Below, one piece after another: positions 47,592-57,589 of a DNA stretch of 64,000 nucleotides; the stretch's first letter is position 1; each line of letters begins with the position of its first letter. The position numbers and the translations under genes were made by a program. Origin of the DNA: Erodium maritimum (lineage: Eukaryota; Streptophyta; Magnoliopsida; Geraniales; Geraniaceae); assembly GCA_963921825.1 (NCBI GenBank), contig OY997590.1:38023039-38087038 (forward strand). The letters are read 5' to 3'. The notes beneath the pieces were generated by a model. That model did no database searches and had not been told where the DNA came from. It worked only from the letters and a program-made list of their open reading frames with translations.

Positions 47592-49142
47592 GGGTTATAT
47601 ACTTTTTGGTACCCAAATGTTTTGTCCACTAACGATTTGGTACCCTTTTAATTTTTTTTCCCAATTTTGTACCCTAATGTTCTGTCCACGAACGATTTGA
47701 GCTGTTGGGGTTAAAAACTAACATAATTATGTAATTTGACTGTTTTGCCCTTTGTCAATTTGGTTGACTTTTGACTTTAGAGTAAAAAGAATATTTTACC
47801 CTCAACTTTAGATTTACTATTTTGCCCCTCTTTATTATTAACTTTTTAATAATTCACTAATATGTTAACTTTTTTAGAAAATTCAATAACTACAATATTT
47901 TTTAAAAATTTTAATTTAATAAATTAATAATTATTAACTTTTTTCAATAATTCATTAATATTTTTTACCTATATTCATCAACTTTTTTGTGATTTTTATT
48001 AGTTCTTACGAATAAATTGAAAAAAAACAAAAAAATCTAACCGTGTTCGTCAATTTTATCGATTGTAAAATTTCATAGCAAATAAACTACATCAACAATA
48101 AACATTTCTAGTCTCGTTCTTGTCGATTCTTTACTAAAATTTCTGAAATTTCTAACATTTCTGAACATCGACAGTAGATCCTTACTGAAATTTGTTTCTT
48201 ATCAGTTCGTTCTCCATCCTAGACAACACCAAACCAGATTGAATGCAGGGAAGAAGACCAAAGATGATGAACCATGGTTCAATTTAAAGACCTGAACCAA
48301 ACGAACATCAAATTGCTCTTACCGTCGTCAATAAACCAAGTGGTCCGAAATCGAGAATCAGGTGTAGGGGAAGAACAAATCAGATGCTCAGTTGAAATTT
48401 GATGCTCTACAAGCGACGTCGAGTCGCGATGACGTTAGGCCCGATAGAAAAAATTGTAAGAGGATGGGAGGGGTCTTCTCGCTGTGCTGTTCGCCTGCAA
48501 AGATGGGTCAGATGCCAGATCTGTTCGCTGTCGTCGATCGAAGACGAATAGATTCTTAATCTGGCGAGCTCTATCTCGATGAGGCCGTCGCCGCTCGTCG
48601 TGTTCGCCTCGCCTCCGCATTATCTCGCCGCCATCGTCTTCTCGCTTCCGTCGTAGGCTTCTCCCCGCCATATGAAGCTTCAAGCTTCGTCTCAAGACTG
48701 TTGTTCGAAGATGAGCATATGAAGCTTTATCTATGAAGCTTCTTCTAGTTAGATAATGAATGTTATAGTAATGAAAGCATGTTAGAGGTATAAGATGTTA
48801 GGTTAGATTAAGTTAGACATAACGTATTAGGTTAGATTAATATTATTTTATGTTTATAATTATAATTATTATTTTTTATTAATAAATAAGGGTATAAAGG
48901 TAACTTCCCCTATAATAGTTATAAGGTGAAAATAAACAAGGGAAAAATCGTCATTTCACACAACACTTACCAACAAATGAGGTCACATGACTGATTTAGA
49001 GGAATATTCTGTTAGTTTTCTAACGGAATATGCCTACTCGGTCCGTGGACAAATCAAAAAGGTACCAAATTGGTCATTTTAAACATAAGGGTACCAAATC
49101 GTTCGTGGACGAAACATTTGGGTACCAAAAAGTATTTAACCC
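47592..49142. mobile_element. Mutator-like element, 1,551 bp, 9-bp TSD
   Basis: Perfect 9-bp duplication TTTAATCTA at 47583-47591 and 49143-49151. Terminal inverted repeats of about 55 bp begin GGGTTATATACTTTTTGGTA (left) and GGGTTAAATACTTTTTGGTA (right, reverse complement), with few mismatches; a second related block (GTCCACGAACGATTTG) lies inside the left one. No transposase is present. The interior is AT-rich (47740-48200) except for a GC-rich insert at 48240-48720 that could be captured host sequence. Confidence 0.93.
48435..48695 (-). other. GC-rich internal segment of the MULE, possible captured gene piece
   Basis: A minus-strand frame of 86 codons, strongly basic (Arg-rich, e.g. R-R-K-R-E-D-D-G-G-E). 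The base composition differs sharply from the AT-rich rest of the element. Gene-fragment capture is common in plant Mutator-like elements, but I cannot name a donor gene. It may equally be non-coding. Confidence 0.35.
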
Positions 49143-49189
49143 TTTAATCTATATTTTCTTTTCTGATAAAAAAACGCATGACTTGACTT

Positions 49190-50900
49190 CTATTTTTATC
49201 AGCAAAAGAAACAGATTTTATTCAACCAATCAATACACTCCAGGGGAGCATTACAATCGAAACGGAGAAGAGAAGAGAGAAAACAAACAAAACGAGAAAG
49301 ACACACAAAAATTAAATGACATCTTGACACATTTTGATAGTGTCCTTTTCGCCGCAAGAGGAGGTGATACTCATCGATTTGCAAAGAGCATAGGCGTGTT
49401 TGGCCTCAGACTTTTTTCGAAAGGAACGGGAAGGGATAACGTCTTTAAGAGCCCGATGGAGCTTCTGGCGGCCATTACGAATTCTCATATTCTTCCGTTT
49501 CGAACGAGGAGGGATCGCAACCGGGACAGCAGAAGGAGAACGGATGTCGGCGATGAAGGACAAGAAGGTCGTGGGCTCGGGTCTAAGGGCTGGGAGTAAT
49601 TGGACTACTAAAGGAGGGTTGGGCTCATGAGGGGAGACCTCATAAGGGCCCTGATCAGGCTGGCCCAATTGATTTGACCCAAGAGACAACCCATGAGTTG
49701 AACAGTCAACTGAATTTATCTCAAACACAGCTTGAGAAGCTTCGGGACTCGCATTTGAAGGAAAATAGGAGATGCAAGACTCGGGGCTATCCAGCGAGGA
49801 AGACGAGGAGCCACGATCAAATTTGAGCTCCAGCGAAGAGATCTGGAGAAGGGGATGAGAACTAGAGGCTGTTGGGAGAGAATGGAGTTGAGATCCGTGC
49901 CGCCTAGAGGTCAGCCACTCCGGCGCCTTAGGGTTTCGAGGGAGGTACCAACGTTCTAGCCTGACTTCTCCATCTTCAAGGTCTTCTCAGACCTCAAGGT
50001 CTTTAGGCTCCGGTTCGCTCTCCATCTCAGAGTTGGGGACAAGGTGAAACTCGAGATCGACCACCCAAACAGGAATCTTGGAACCCTCAATTTCAAGCAT
50101 AACTGAGAGAACCTCGGGGACCAAGCTTCTGGAGAAGATGAAGGAAAAAGCCAGGTCAAGCCGCAAGAAGGAGGAGGAGCAAGTGTGGATTGAAATTGGA
50201 ATCCTGGTCGTCGAAGCTAGGTTGCAAATCGAGTCCACAGACCAGCCTTAGAGGGGGACACCGGCTAGAGAAACCCATCTGAAGCAAACTCCTCCCATTA
50301 CCGAGCTCAAATCCGAGAAGAAATCAGAGAATAAGGGACGAAGCTCGACCCAAGCAATGGATTTCGCGGACAAGAGTGCCTCGGTAGAGGGAAAACAAAT
50401 CAGGAACGCTCTGGCCCCCATTTAGATTAGATGAACAAGGCCTAGCATCGATGGGGGGAGGTAAGCCTGAAGCTTGTTAGTGGGTCGATTGTCACGGGAC
50501 ACTCCGATGACGAAGGAGCGGAGCAAGGAGGTGCACAAAAGATTTGGCGAGCCCAAACAAACAGGAGTGTCCTTGGAGCCACCGAGGCAAAAGGAACGGG
50601 AGGGCGGAGATGTCGAGCCTGCGTCAACTTCCTTAAAAGAACGGCGGGGAGAGGGAACCGTTGGCGAGGCAAACGGAGCCGAAGCCGAATGATTTGCTCC
50701 TCATTGAGTACCTTTGCAAAAGTCTACAATCAGACGCTCGGTTCCAAAAGCGGAGCGATAAAGGGCTGAAACCGCTACAGAGGCAGAGTCTGAGTTGCGG
50801 AGGAAGACAAAGCCAAACTTTTTTCCAGATATGGAGAGGGAGGCCGGAAGGTAATACGTGATTTGACTAGCAGGGTGATACATAATTACTGGGTAAGCCT
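49190..50900 (-). pseudogene. LINE ORF1 (RRM plus DUF4283-like region), ORF2 absent
   Basis: Minus strand. Frame 50883-50701 has the RRM second half: G-K-K-F-G-F-V-F-L-R (RNP1-like), A-S-V-A-V-S-A-L and R-L-I-V-D-F. Around 50430-49990 a series of frames includes R-A-F-L-I-C-F-P-S then W-V-S-L-A-G-V-P-L and G-W-S-V-D-S-I-C-N-L, the 'W-x-x-x-x-G-I/V-P-L-x-x-W' pattern typical of DUF4283-like Gag/ORF1 proteins. Frame 49728-49312 is C-terminal and basic. The 3' end CTTTTGCTGATAAAAATAG (49206-49188) carries the common LINE terminus. Multiple frame breaks. Confidence 0.75.
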
Positions 50901-51065
50901 AATGTTTCGGTTTTCTTCTTTAATCTCGGATAGGCTTAAATCTCTTCCTCTGTACACCATATATCCAGAAAAAGGTTACCGTATCATTACATGTAACAAC
51001 AATGAACTAGTAGTCCATTTTACAAGACATAGGATTAAGGACAAGTGACTCCCAGCCACCCTTTA
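50901..51065. other. Unassigned spacer
   Basis: 165 bp of ordinary composition between the LINE at 49190 and the tail of the next one. No feature recognised. Confidence 0.4.
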
Positions 51066-51094
51066 TTTTTATCAACAAAGTGAATTTAAATTAA

Positions 51095-53274
51095 AACATT
51101 TAGTGTAAAAAAACCCTCCTTTTTCTTTCTGACTTGTTTTTGTGCAAACCCTATCACTAACCCAGTTTCCTCCACCCGTCGACCCGTTCCCTTTCCGGTT
51201 CCAGCCACGTCCACCACGGCTGTGGCTGTTACCGGTGAGGTGCCTCTCTCCCCCTCAATTCAAACCAGCTCTGTTAGTGCTCACCTTGTCGGCGTTTTTG
51301 TTGCTAGAGCCTTGCTGAGCTTCTCCCGAAGTCGACCTGGTCTTACCAGACTACCTCGGTGTCGGCGCCGTCGTGGATGCCTTCTTCTCCGGGAAGCCTC
51401 TTTTCTCAGATATGTGGTTTTGGGCTTGAGAAAGTGCTGGAGAAGATCGTGAGGTCGGTTTTGGGGCGTTGTTGTGGCTCTCCAACCTCGGGTTGTAGTT
51501 CCTAGCGCCAGGTGCATATGGAGCGGTGTTGTTAGGGCTCGTGGTGGTCGGAGGTCGTTGGATCTGTCTCAAGCGGGTGGCATGGCTCAGATCTGCTTCG
51601 GGTGTGTGACGTTTGACCTCCAAGCTGAGGTTCTTGGGTTGATGGGTTGCCGCTGCTCGGTTAGGCCGCCAGAGTTCTGCCCGGAGTCGCCGGAGTCTGC
51701 TCGGGGCCGTTGGAGTTCTGCTCGATCGTATTGTTCTGTTGAGGTTTGGCCGGTGTTAGGCCTGATTCGTGATGTGGTCTGGATTAGTGCGGCCTAGGTC
51801 GTTTGTGAGCCGGGTCTTGATTGATTCAGGTAGGGTTCACGCAGATTGAGTGGTTTCTCCTTTTTCCTTGCCAGATTGTTGGCTTGTGGGGCTGCCTCTT
51901 CTATTTCTCGAGGCCTCGGTTTGGGGGAGTCATCCCTGCTCGATTGACTAGTTTTTTTCGGGCTTTGGGCTCTTTCTGGGATTGGCTTCTCTCGTGCTCA
52001 ATATTATTACAGGACTTCTCCTTCGGGTCCTTGTTTGGTTTTGGCCGATGAGGGGTTATCAGTTTCGATATCAAAACGCTCTGCTCGAGTTTCAATTTTG
52101 GAACCCCAGTTCAAGGGGGTCAGTCTTTTGTTGTTGGTGTTGTGCTGGAAGCAGGTTTGCTGTGCTTTTTGATTCAGCTCCTGATGGTCTCTAGAGGCTT
52201 GTTCCAGGCTTTGATCTGGTCTCGCATCTTGTCGTCTAGGATGGTCGGAAGCTCGGAGGTGGTGTTCCTCTTCTTCTCAAGTTTTAGGGTCTTTTCTGTT
52301 TGGGTATAGGCTGGCGAGTGCTCGGTATAACTACAAGCCTTCCCCTTCGGGTCCTCGTTTGGTGTTGGCCCATGAGGGGTTACTGATATCGGTTTCGGAA
52401 CGCTCAGCTCGAGTTAAGCCTCAGATACCAGATAGTGTTGACTCCTGCTGCCTGCTTGTTGGAGTGTATATGTCGGATGCTCGGTTGTGGCGTTGTGCTT
52501 CTTCGTTGGCTTTGGTGGCTTATCTCTCCGGGTTCGGGTGGGTTCGTGCTCGGTATAACTACAACCCTTCCCCTTTGGGTCCTCGCTTGGTGTTGGCCAG
52601 CGAGGGGTTACCGATCTCGATTCCGGAATGCTCAGCTCGATTCCATCTTCGGATCCCAGGGAGTGTTGTCTTGCTGCTACCTTCTTAGAAGTTTTTGCTC
52701 GTTCTCGGTAGAAATAACGGTCCTCCCCCTTTGGGCCTTTGTTCGGTGTAGGCCGGAATTTGTTTCGGAGGAATGAGTTCGAGTTTTATTGTCTACAATC
52801 GAGCCGATCTTTGGATGTTGTCGCCGACCTGGTTTTCTTTGGACCTGCTGCAGCTTGGGTCATAGTGTTCTCAGCTCTTCATGGTTGGAAAATCTAGGTT
52901 TCAAGACCTTTTCTTTTGTGCCTCTGAGCTTTATGGTTGGAAAATCTAGGTATCAAGACCTTTTCTTTGGTCTTTGAGCTTCATGGTTGGAATATTAGGG
53001 TATTAGACCTTTCTTACAGTTTTTTCTATGTTTCCAAGCTCGCTTGTCCTTTTGGGTTGTTTCGGTCGGTTATTTATTCCTTCTTCCCCGATGTGTGGGG
53101 GTTGTATTCAGTGGATCCTCGTTGTATTTGTTGTTCAGCTTTCTTGTAAGCCCCTCAGGTTGTTGAGGGTTCTGGTGTGAGGTTCCTACAAGAATGCTCG
53201 TTCTTTGTTCCATCACTTGCTCTCTGTTTCGGAGACTATTTTATTTAAATTTGTTGTGCTGATAAAAAAAATAC
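51095..53274 (+). mobile_element. ORF2-less LINE, 2,180 bp, 13-bp TSD
   Basis: Perfect 13-bp duplication GAATTTAAATTAA at 51082-51094 and 53275-53287. It ends TTGTGCTGATAAAAAAAA (53254-53271), with a weak hairpin CTC TGTTTCG GAG before it. The 5' part (51120-51450) is Pro/Ser/Thr/Val-rich and could be an ORF1 N-terminus; no reverse transcriptase or endonuclease motif is present. The middle holds diverged internal repeats (52000-52770). Confidence 0.85.
52000..52770. repeat. Four diverged repeats inside the ORF2-less LINE
   Basis: A block of about 95 bp recurs near 52000-52095, 52320-52415, 52550-52645 and 52700-52770. Each contains a variant of TTCCCCTTCGGGTCCTCG, then GGTGTTGGCC...GAGGGGTTA, then a GCTCAGCTCGA-type end. 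Spacing is 150-310 bp. The first and last copies are the most diverged. Confidence 0.7.
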
Positions 53275-54425
53275 GAATTTAAATTAATTCTCTCTCGAAG
53301 TGAAAGAGGATTTACAAAGTTTCAACCAACCTAGATGACAACAACCTTAAATATAGTCAATCTAGCCACCCAACCCAATTACTTGCGGCACAAGAAATAA
53401 AGAGAAACAAGAACCCACCTGGTTGCTTCAAGTACAAGTAAACTAAATCAAATAGAACCCACTTGTCTCACACCCGACCACAAAAACTACAGCAACATAA
53501 AACCAGTAAATTCCAAAATTAAAACCAAAATCACACCCTCAAAGGTAAGGGGATGGACTCAGAACGATGAGTGATGGAAGGAGCTGCAAAAGCCTCCCTT
53601 GAATGGTGATAGATAATGGTGATAGATAATGGTGATAGATAAGTTATCCTCAAAAATAGATAAACCTAAATGAAGCAGCATCTTCCAAATAAAAGCTCCC
53701 AGACAAAACTTGACTTGCAACTATCACAGTTGACATTATCTGCTCCATGAAATGTGAGCAGAGGTACCTCCAACTTTAGAGAAAGGCACCATTTGTAAAA
53801 TTTTAACATCGTACTTCACTATTAATAAATTAACTTTGTTATTTGGATATGGCATCACAAATTTTTTTTATTAAGTTTATGAGGTGAAATACTATTGTTT
53901 CAACACTGCCTCTCACGTAGATCAAAATTAAAGTTGTACTATGAGTCGAAGATTTTATAGGAAGAGGTGACGAATGAACCAGACACATAGAGATTAATTT
54001 CTATACCGATAAAATCAAATTAATTGTAACATCATATAAAATTTAAATTGACAATCGTTCATATGAACTCGAGTTCATTTGAGTGCTACACATACACAAA
54101 CTCAAGTTTCTTGGTTCTCGTTTTACTGATAACCTGAAAAAATATATTTGTTTTCAAGAAGGAATTGAATTAAATGATAGACTTGTACATAAAAGAATTT
54201 CGGAGCCTATACATTACATATTAACAAAAGGTTGAGTGCCTCCTTTGTTCCTTTGGCTTTGTTGTTTCTTTTCAGGTTGTCTTCTCTTGGAGCTTATCAC
54301 AAGATTCTTTTGCTGCATTGCTTATTTGATTGGAATCTTGCTCCATCTGCAAGTCATGCAAGTCTCATGTCTCATTCAGTCTTATGGAGCTTTCTTGGAT
54401 CTTATCACAAACTACTTTGCTGCAT

Positions 54426-55208
54426 TTTTTTGATCAGCAAAACAGAAATTTTAAATTAAAACCTCCTTTGAGGTAAAAGAGGAGTTACAATTACATCCAT
54501 GGATCTAGAAGCAATTATACTTGTAGGTACTGAGATTGAATGAAGATACCTAGGAGGTATTAGTAACTTAAAGTGCAAGAAACTAAAAGGAAATGATTGA
54601 GATCAAGAAATTGAGAGAGATGATCTTCAAAATGGATTATAAATGAAGGCTGGTTGTCTTGTGAGGACTTGAGTGTTGTTGATTTGAATCTTGGAATGGA
54701 GTTAATAGATAGTGGAGGTTCTAGAGATGTTCAGAAATACTCCATGATTGTTGAAGCTGTCCTATGATGACCAAAAGATTATTGATGTAGTCTGGGAGGA
54801 GGAGATGATGCTGAGAAAGTCTTGAAATGCAATGCAGAATGGTGGATCTGCATAAGCTGAGGCATAATGGTGATGAAGTCATGTAATGAAGAATGTTGGA
54901 TCTGCAAAATCTGGGGCATGACTTGATAGGGCTCAGCTTGAGTTTGAATTCAGGCATGCTTTGATTGAGCTGAACTTGGTCTTGATATCTGAAAGAGTGA
55001 TCTGCAGAAACAAGGACAGGGCCTATAGAGGAGGCCAGACACCAAAGAAAAAAAAACCAAACTCAACTATAAAGATCCTAGCCACTCACAAGAATTAAAA
55101 GGGAGGGGGGAAGAAAGAATCCACACTCAAGACCAGGAAAAGAGAGGACATAAACCCCAAACACCAAACAAGACTCCCTTACAGCACTCCTCTAACTCAA
55201 CCATCCCA
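54426..55208 (-). mobile_element. Short non-coding LINE derivative, 783 bp, 12-bp TSD
   Basis: Duplication ACTTTGCTGCAT at 54414-54425 and 55209-55220. Minus strand ends TTTTGCTGATCAAAAAAA (54443-54426) with a perfect 5-bp hairpin ACCTC AAAG GAGGT (54474-54461). No reading frame of note. A 5'-truncated or SINE-like copy using the LINE 3' end. Confidence 0.88.
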
Positions 55209-55398
55209 ACTTTGCTGCATTGCTTATTTGATTGGAAGTCTTGCTCCCCTTGCAAGTCTTGCAAGTCTCATGCCACATCAAGTCTTATGGAGCTGTTACT
55301 CACAGGGTTTGGCTAAATCTTAGCTTGATCACATCTATTCAAGACATCCTTATCCCTTGGTGCAACACTATCTCCAACAAAGTTTCTCAGCTTTGATC

Positions 55399-55424
55399 TT
55401 TGGGGTTTTTTTTTTATCAGCAAG
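55399..55424 (-). mobile_element. Possible 26-bp LINE tail insertion
   Basis: CTTGCTGATAAAAAAAAAAC on the minus strand, flanked by imperfect repeats TCTCAGCTTTGATC (55385-55398) and TCTCAAGCTATGATC (55425-55439). This would be an extreme 5' truncation leaving only the tail. Confidence 0.4.
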
Positions 55425-56019
55425 TCTCAAGCTATGATCAGTCAATTGATCATCTTCAAATTCAATTTGTCTCAAGTCACATTTTGATCTGCATAATTCA
55501 CAGCATATCAAACCACAGCATACCAATCCTATTATCCAAGGAGCAACCTCATTCACAAGTTCATTGCCTCTTCATGGACTTTACCTCAATATCACCAGAC
55601 AAGGGAAATAATTCATCTCGGTTTGGTCTCATCATTATGGAAAATGGTCTCATCATTATGGAAAATATCTACCCTCATGTTTTTCCATTTTCACAAGGAT
55701 TATTTTCAGAGATATTGGGTTTCGAATTTTGGCTTCTCCAGCTTTGTCGGCTCCTCAGATTTCCTTGAGCTTTTGTTTTCAGTGTGCTTAGGGCTCTCAG
55801 ATTTCTTTAAGCCTGTCAGTCTTCATTTCTTTTCCCCTTTGTTTCATGTTTTTTCTGTGGTTTTTGTGGCTTGATCCTTAGTTGGCTCGCCTTGTACTCC
55901 TTTTTATCCTCTAAAGAGGTTTCAATCTAATTTACTTCTTGCTGATCAACAAAAAAAAGAATGAATCTAGGTAACTGGGGGATATCTCCATACAGGTGAT
56001 AAATAATACCATATTGCTC

Positions 56020-56419
56020 AGTAACAAGTTATAGTTCCAAAGAATTTGAATCCATGAAAATAAGTTTAGTCCTCTTGAAGTGGTTGGCAGAGACTTGATC
56101 CACACTCAGTGGCGGAGCCAACTTTTTCGGTAAGGGGTACTAATTTTTTTTACCAGTAATATGTAATGTTAAAAAAATTTGAGGGGTGCACAACTAGAAA
56201 ATAACAAGAAATTCAAGGGGTATTTTTTAAAAAATAAAAATTTAGTACAAAAATTTCAACAAAAAAAAAATTGAGGGGGGCACGGCCTTCATAGGTCCGC
56301 CACTGACACTTTGTCATCAACTATGTCCCTAGTCAAGAATGGTTGCGTTTGTATGCTCGTAAGGTTGCACACCCATGAAACCCTTGTCCATAGTTGTTGT
56401 ACTCTGCGTAATACGCCTA
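56020..56419 (-). pseudogene. Pectinesterase exon D (last exon), split by a MITE
   Basis: Acceptor TTACAG ends at 56420. Phase 0 reading gives a TAG, then A-Y-Y-A-E-Y-N-N-Y-G-Q-G; after a frameshift, Q-P-F-L-T-R-D-I-V-D-D-K-V. Removing the MITE at 56107-56305 and one TSD copy restores continuity into W-I-K-S-L-P-T-T, the usual C-terminal end of these enzymes. The stop position downstream is not certain. Confidence 0.82.
56107..56305. mobile_element. 199-bp MITE, CAGTGGCGGA ends, TSD ACACT
   Basis: Terminal inverted repeats CAGTGGCGGAGCCA (left) and CAGTGGCGGACCTA (right, reverse complement), with ACACT on both sides (56102-56106 and 56306-56310). The interior is AT-rich. CAGTGGCGGA-ended short elements are widespread in plants; their superfamily cannot be fixed from a 5-bp duplication. 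Confidence 0.85.
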
Positions 56420-56605
56420 CTGTAAATCATTAACAAAAACAACATGCATTTGTCAAGTATCTGAAATTAAAGATTTTTTTTATCAGCAAAGTATAATTAA
56501 AATTAAACCCCTTTTGAGGGGAAAGGGGACTTACATGGAGTAGGTTTTTTTTTTGTTACAAATAGGACTTGTTACAGCTAGAATTACAATACATGAAACA
56601 TAACA

Positions 56606-56912
56606 AGAACTTGAGTAGAGATTCAAAAGGGTATATCAATGCAAAGTCTGCAATTGCTGGGAAAGAAAGGCTTGTGACTGAGGCTAAGAAGCAGCCATGT
56701 CATTGTGGATTGGTATGCTGCAAAATCTTGTGAGGCAGCCTGAGAAGGGGAGCTTGTAGTGATACCTTACTTGAGTAGAGATGCAAAAGGGTATATCAAT
56801 GCAAAGTCTACAATTGCTAGGAAAGAGAGGGCTTGTGACTGAGGCTAAGAAGCAGCAATGCCATTGAGGATTGGTATGCTGTAAAATCTTGTGAGACAGC
56901 TTGTAGTGATAC
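56606..56912. repeat. ~155-bp direct duplication in LINE 3' UTR
   Basis: Two copies containing GAGATNCAAAAGGGTATATCAATGC, GGCTTGTGACTGAGGCTAAG and GGATTGGTATGCTG (56616-56766 and 56773-56912). The second is slightly shorter. Confidence 0.8.
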
Positions 56913-57589
56913 CTTGAAGCAAACAAAAGAGAGCAGTCCAATTAAGAAAATAGAAGAACCAGGACCCTTCTATCCGAGAACCAGATTCCAAAGAATGTTC
57001 AAGCTTGGGATGAAGGGCTTTGAATGTTAGGTGTCCGTAGAGATGGATGTGGATTGTTCCTGTGATGTAGAGCTTGAAAGGATAATGGCTGTGATGATGA
57101 GCTTGGCCTGCAATCACAGGAAAAGTCTGCAGAGAAAGAGCATCCAGAGAGAACAAGGGCCTGCACATGAAACTTGACCCACAAGGAACAGAAGCAAAGA
57201 CAAACACTCACCTAAAAGATACTACCCACACACAGAAGACAAAGGAGGGAAGGAGAGAACAGACAACCCATATACAAGGCCAAAAGAGGGCTAGACCAGC
57301 AAAAACAAGAATAAAGAAGACAACCTTACCAAACTCACATCACTCTCCCAAACCCACCTCAAACCCCAACCCCCAAATCAATTTTAAAGAACTTTAGACA
57401 TATAGCAAGATTGAGGAGTTGAGAGCCAGCTATGATAGGAAAAGAAATAACCTTTTGATTGAAAAGATGACCATTCCCAAGAGTAAGATTGATTCACAAT
57501 GTGGGAGAAGATCTCTACAGTTGTGGGAGAGAATCCTTTGAAGAGCTCAGAGTTTCTAGCAAGCCAAATCTACCGACAAGTGAGCTGAA

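Larger units (their letters stand above)
42740..49168 (+). mobile_element. Second plus-strand LINE, ORF1-type, carrying a gypsy solo LTR and a MULE
   Basis: Pieces 42740-43826, 46991-47591 and 49143-49168 join when two precisely bounded insertions are removed. The first holds ORF1 C-terminal sequence, the second GT-rich 3' untranslated sequence, and the third the end TTTTCTGATAAAAAAA. The weak 3' hairpin CTC TACAAAT GAG sits at 47568-47580. No reverse transcriptase is present, so this is another ORF2-less copy. Its 5' boundary near 42740 is uncertain. Confidence 0.7.
51066..54219 (-). mobile_element. Minus-strand LINE 3' region, split by a plus-strand LINE
   Basis: The 3' end (minus strand CTTTGTTGATAAAAATAAAG) is at 51066-51080. 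The rest continues after the inserted LINE, from 53288 (TTCTCTCTCGAAGTGAAAGAGG...). The body 53288-54219 has no open frame longer than about 40 codons and is AT-rich; it contains three copies of AATGGTGATAGAT at 53604-53642. The left boundary of the body is not defined. I see no host gene here. Confidence 0.5.
54220..55950 (+). mobile_element. Plus-strand LINE 3' part (interrupted)
   Basis: Ends with the hairpin CCTC TAAA GAGG at 55908-55919, a spacer, and TTGCTGATCAACAAAAAAAA (55939-55958). An internal direct duplication of about 105 bp (54312-54420 and 55213-55315, TTGCTGCATTGCTTATTTGA...) is present. No coding region recognised; short Phe/Leu/Ser-rich frames in the 3' UTR are not genes. 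Its 5' limit is uncertain. Confidence 0.65.

Noticed and set aside
54232..54459. Leu/Phe-rich frames in LINE 3' untranslated sequence
   Set aside because: T-rich untranslated sequence gives hydrophobic frames by chance; they are cut by a LINE insertion and match nothing.
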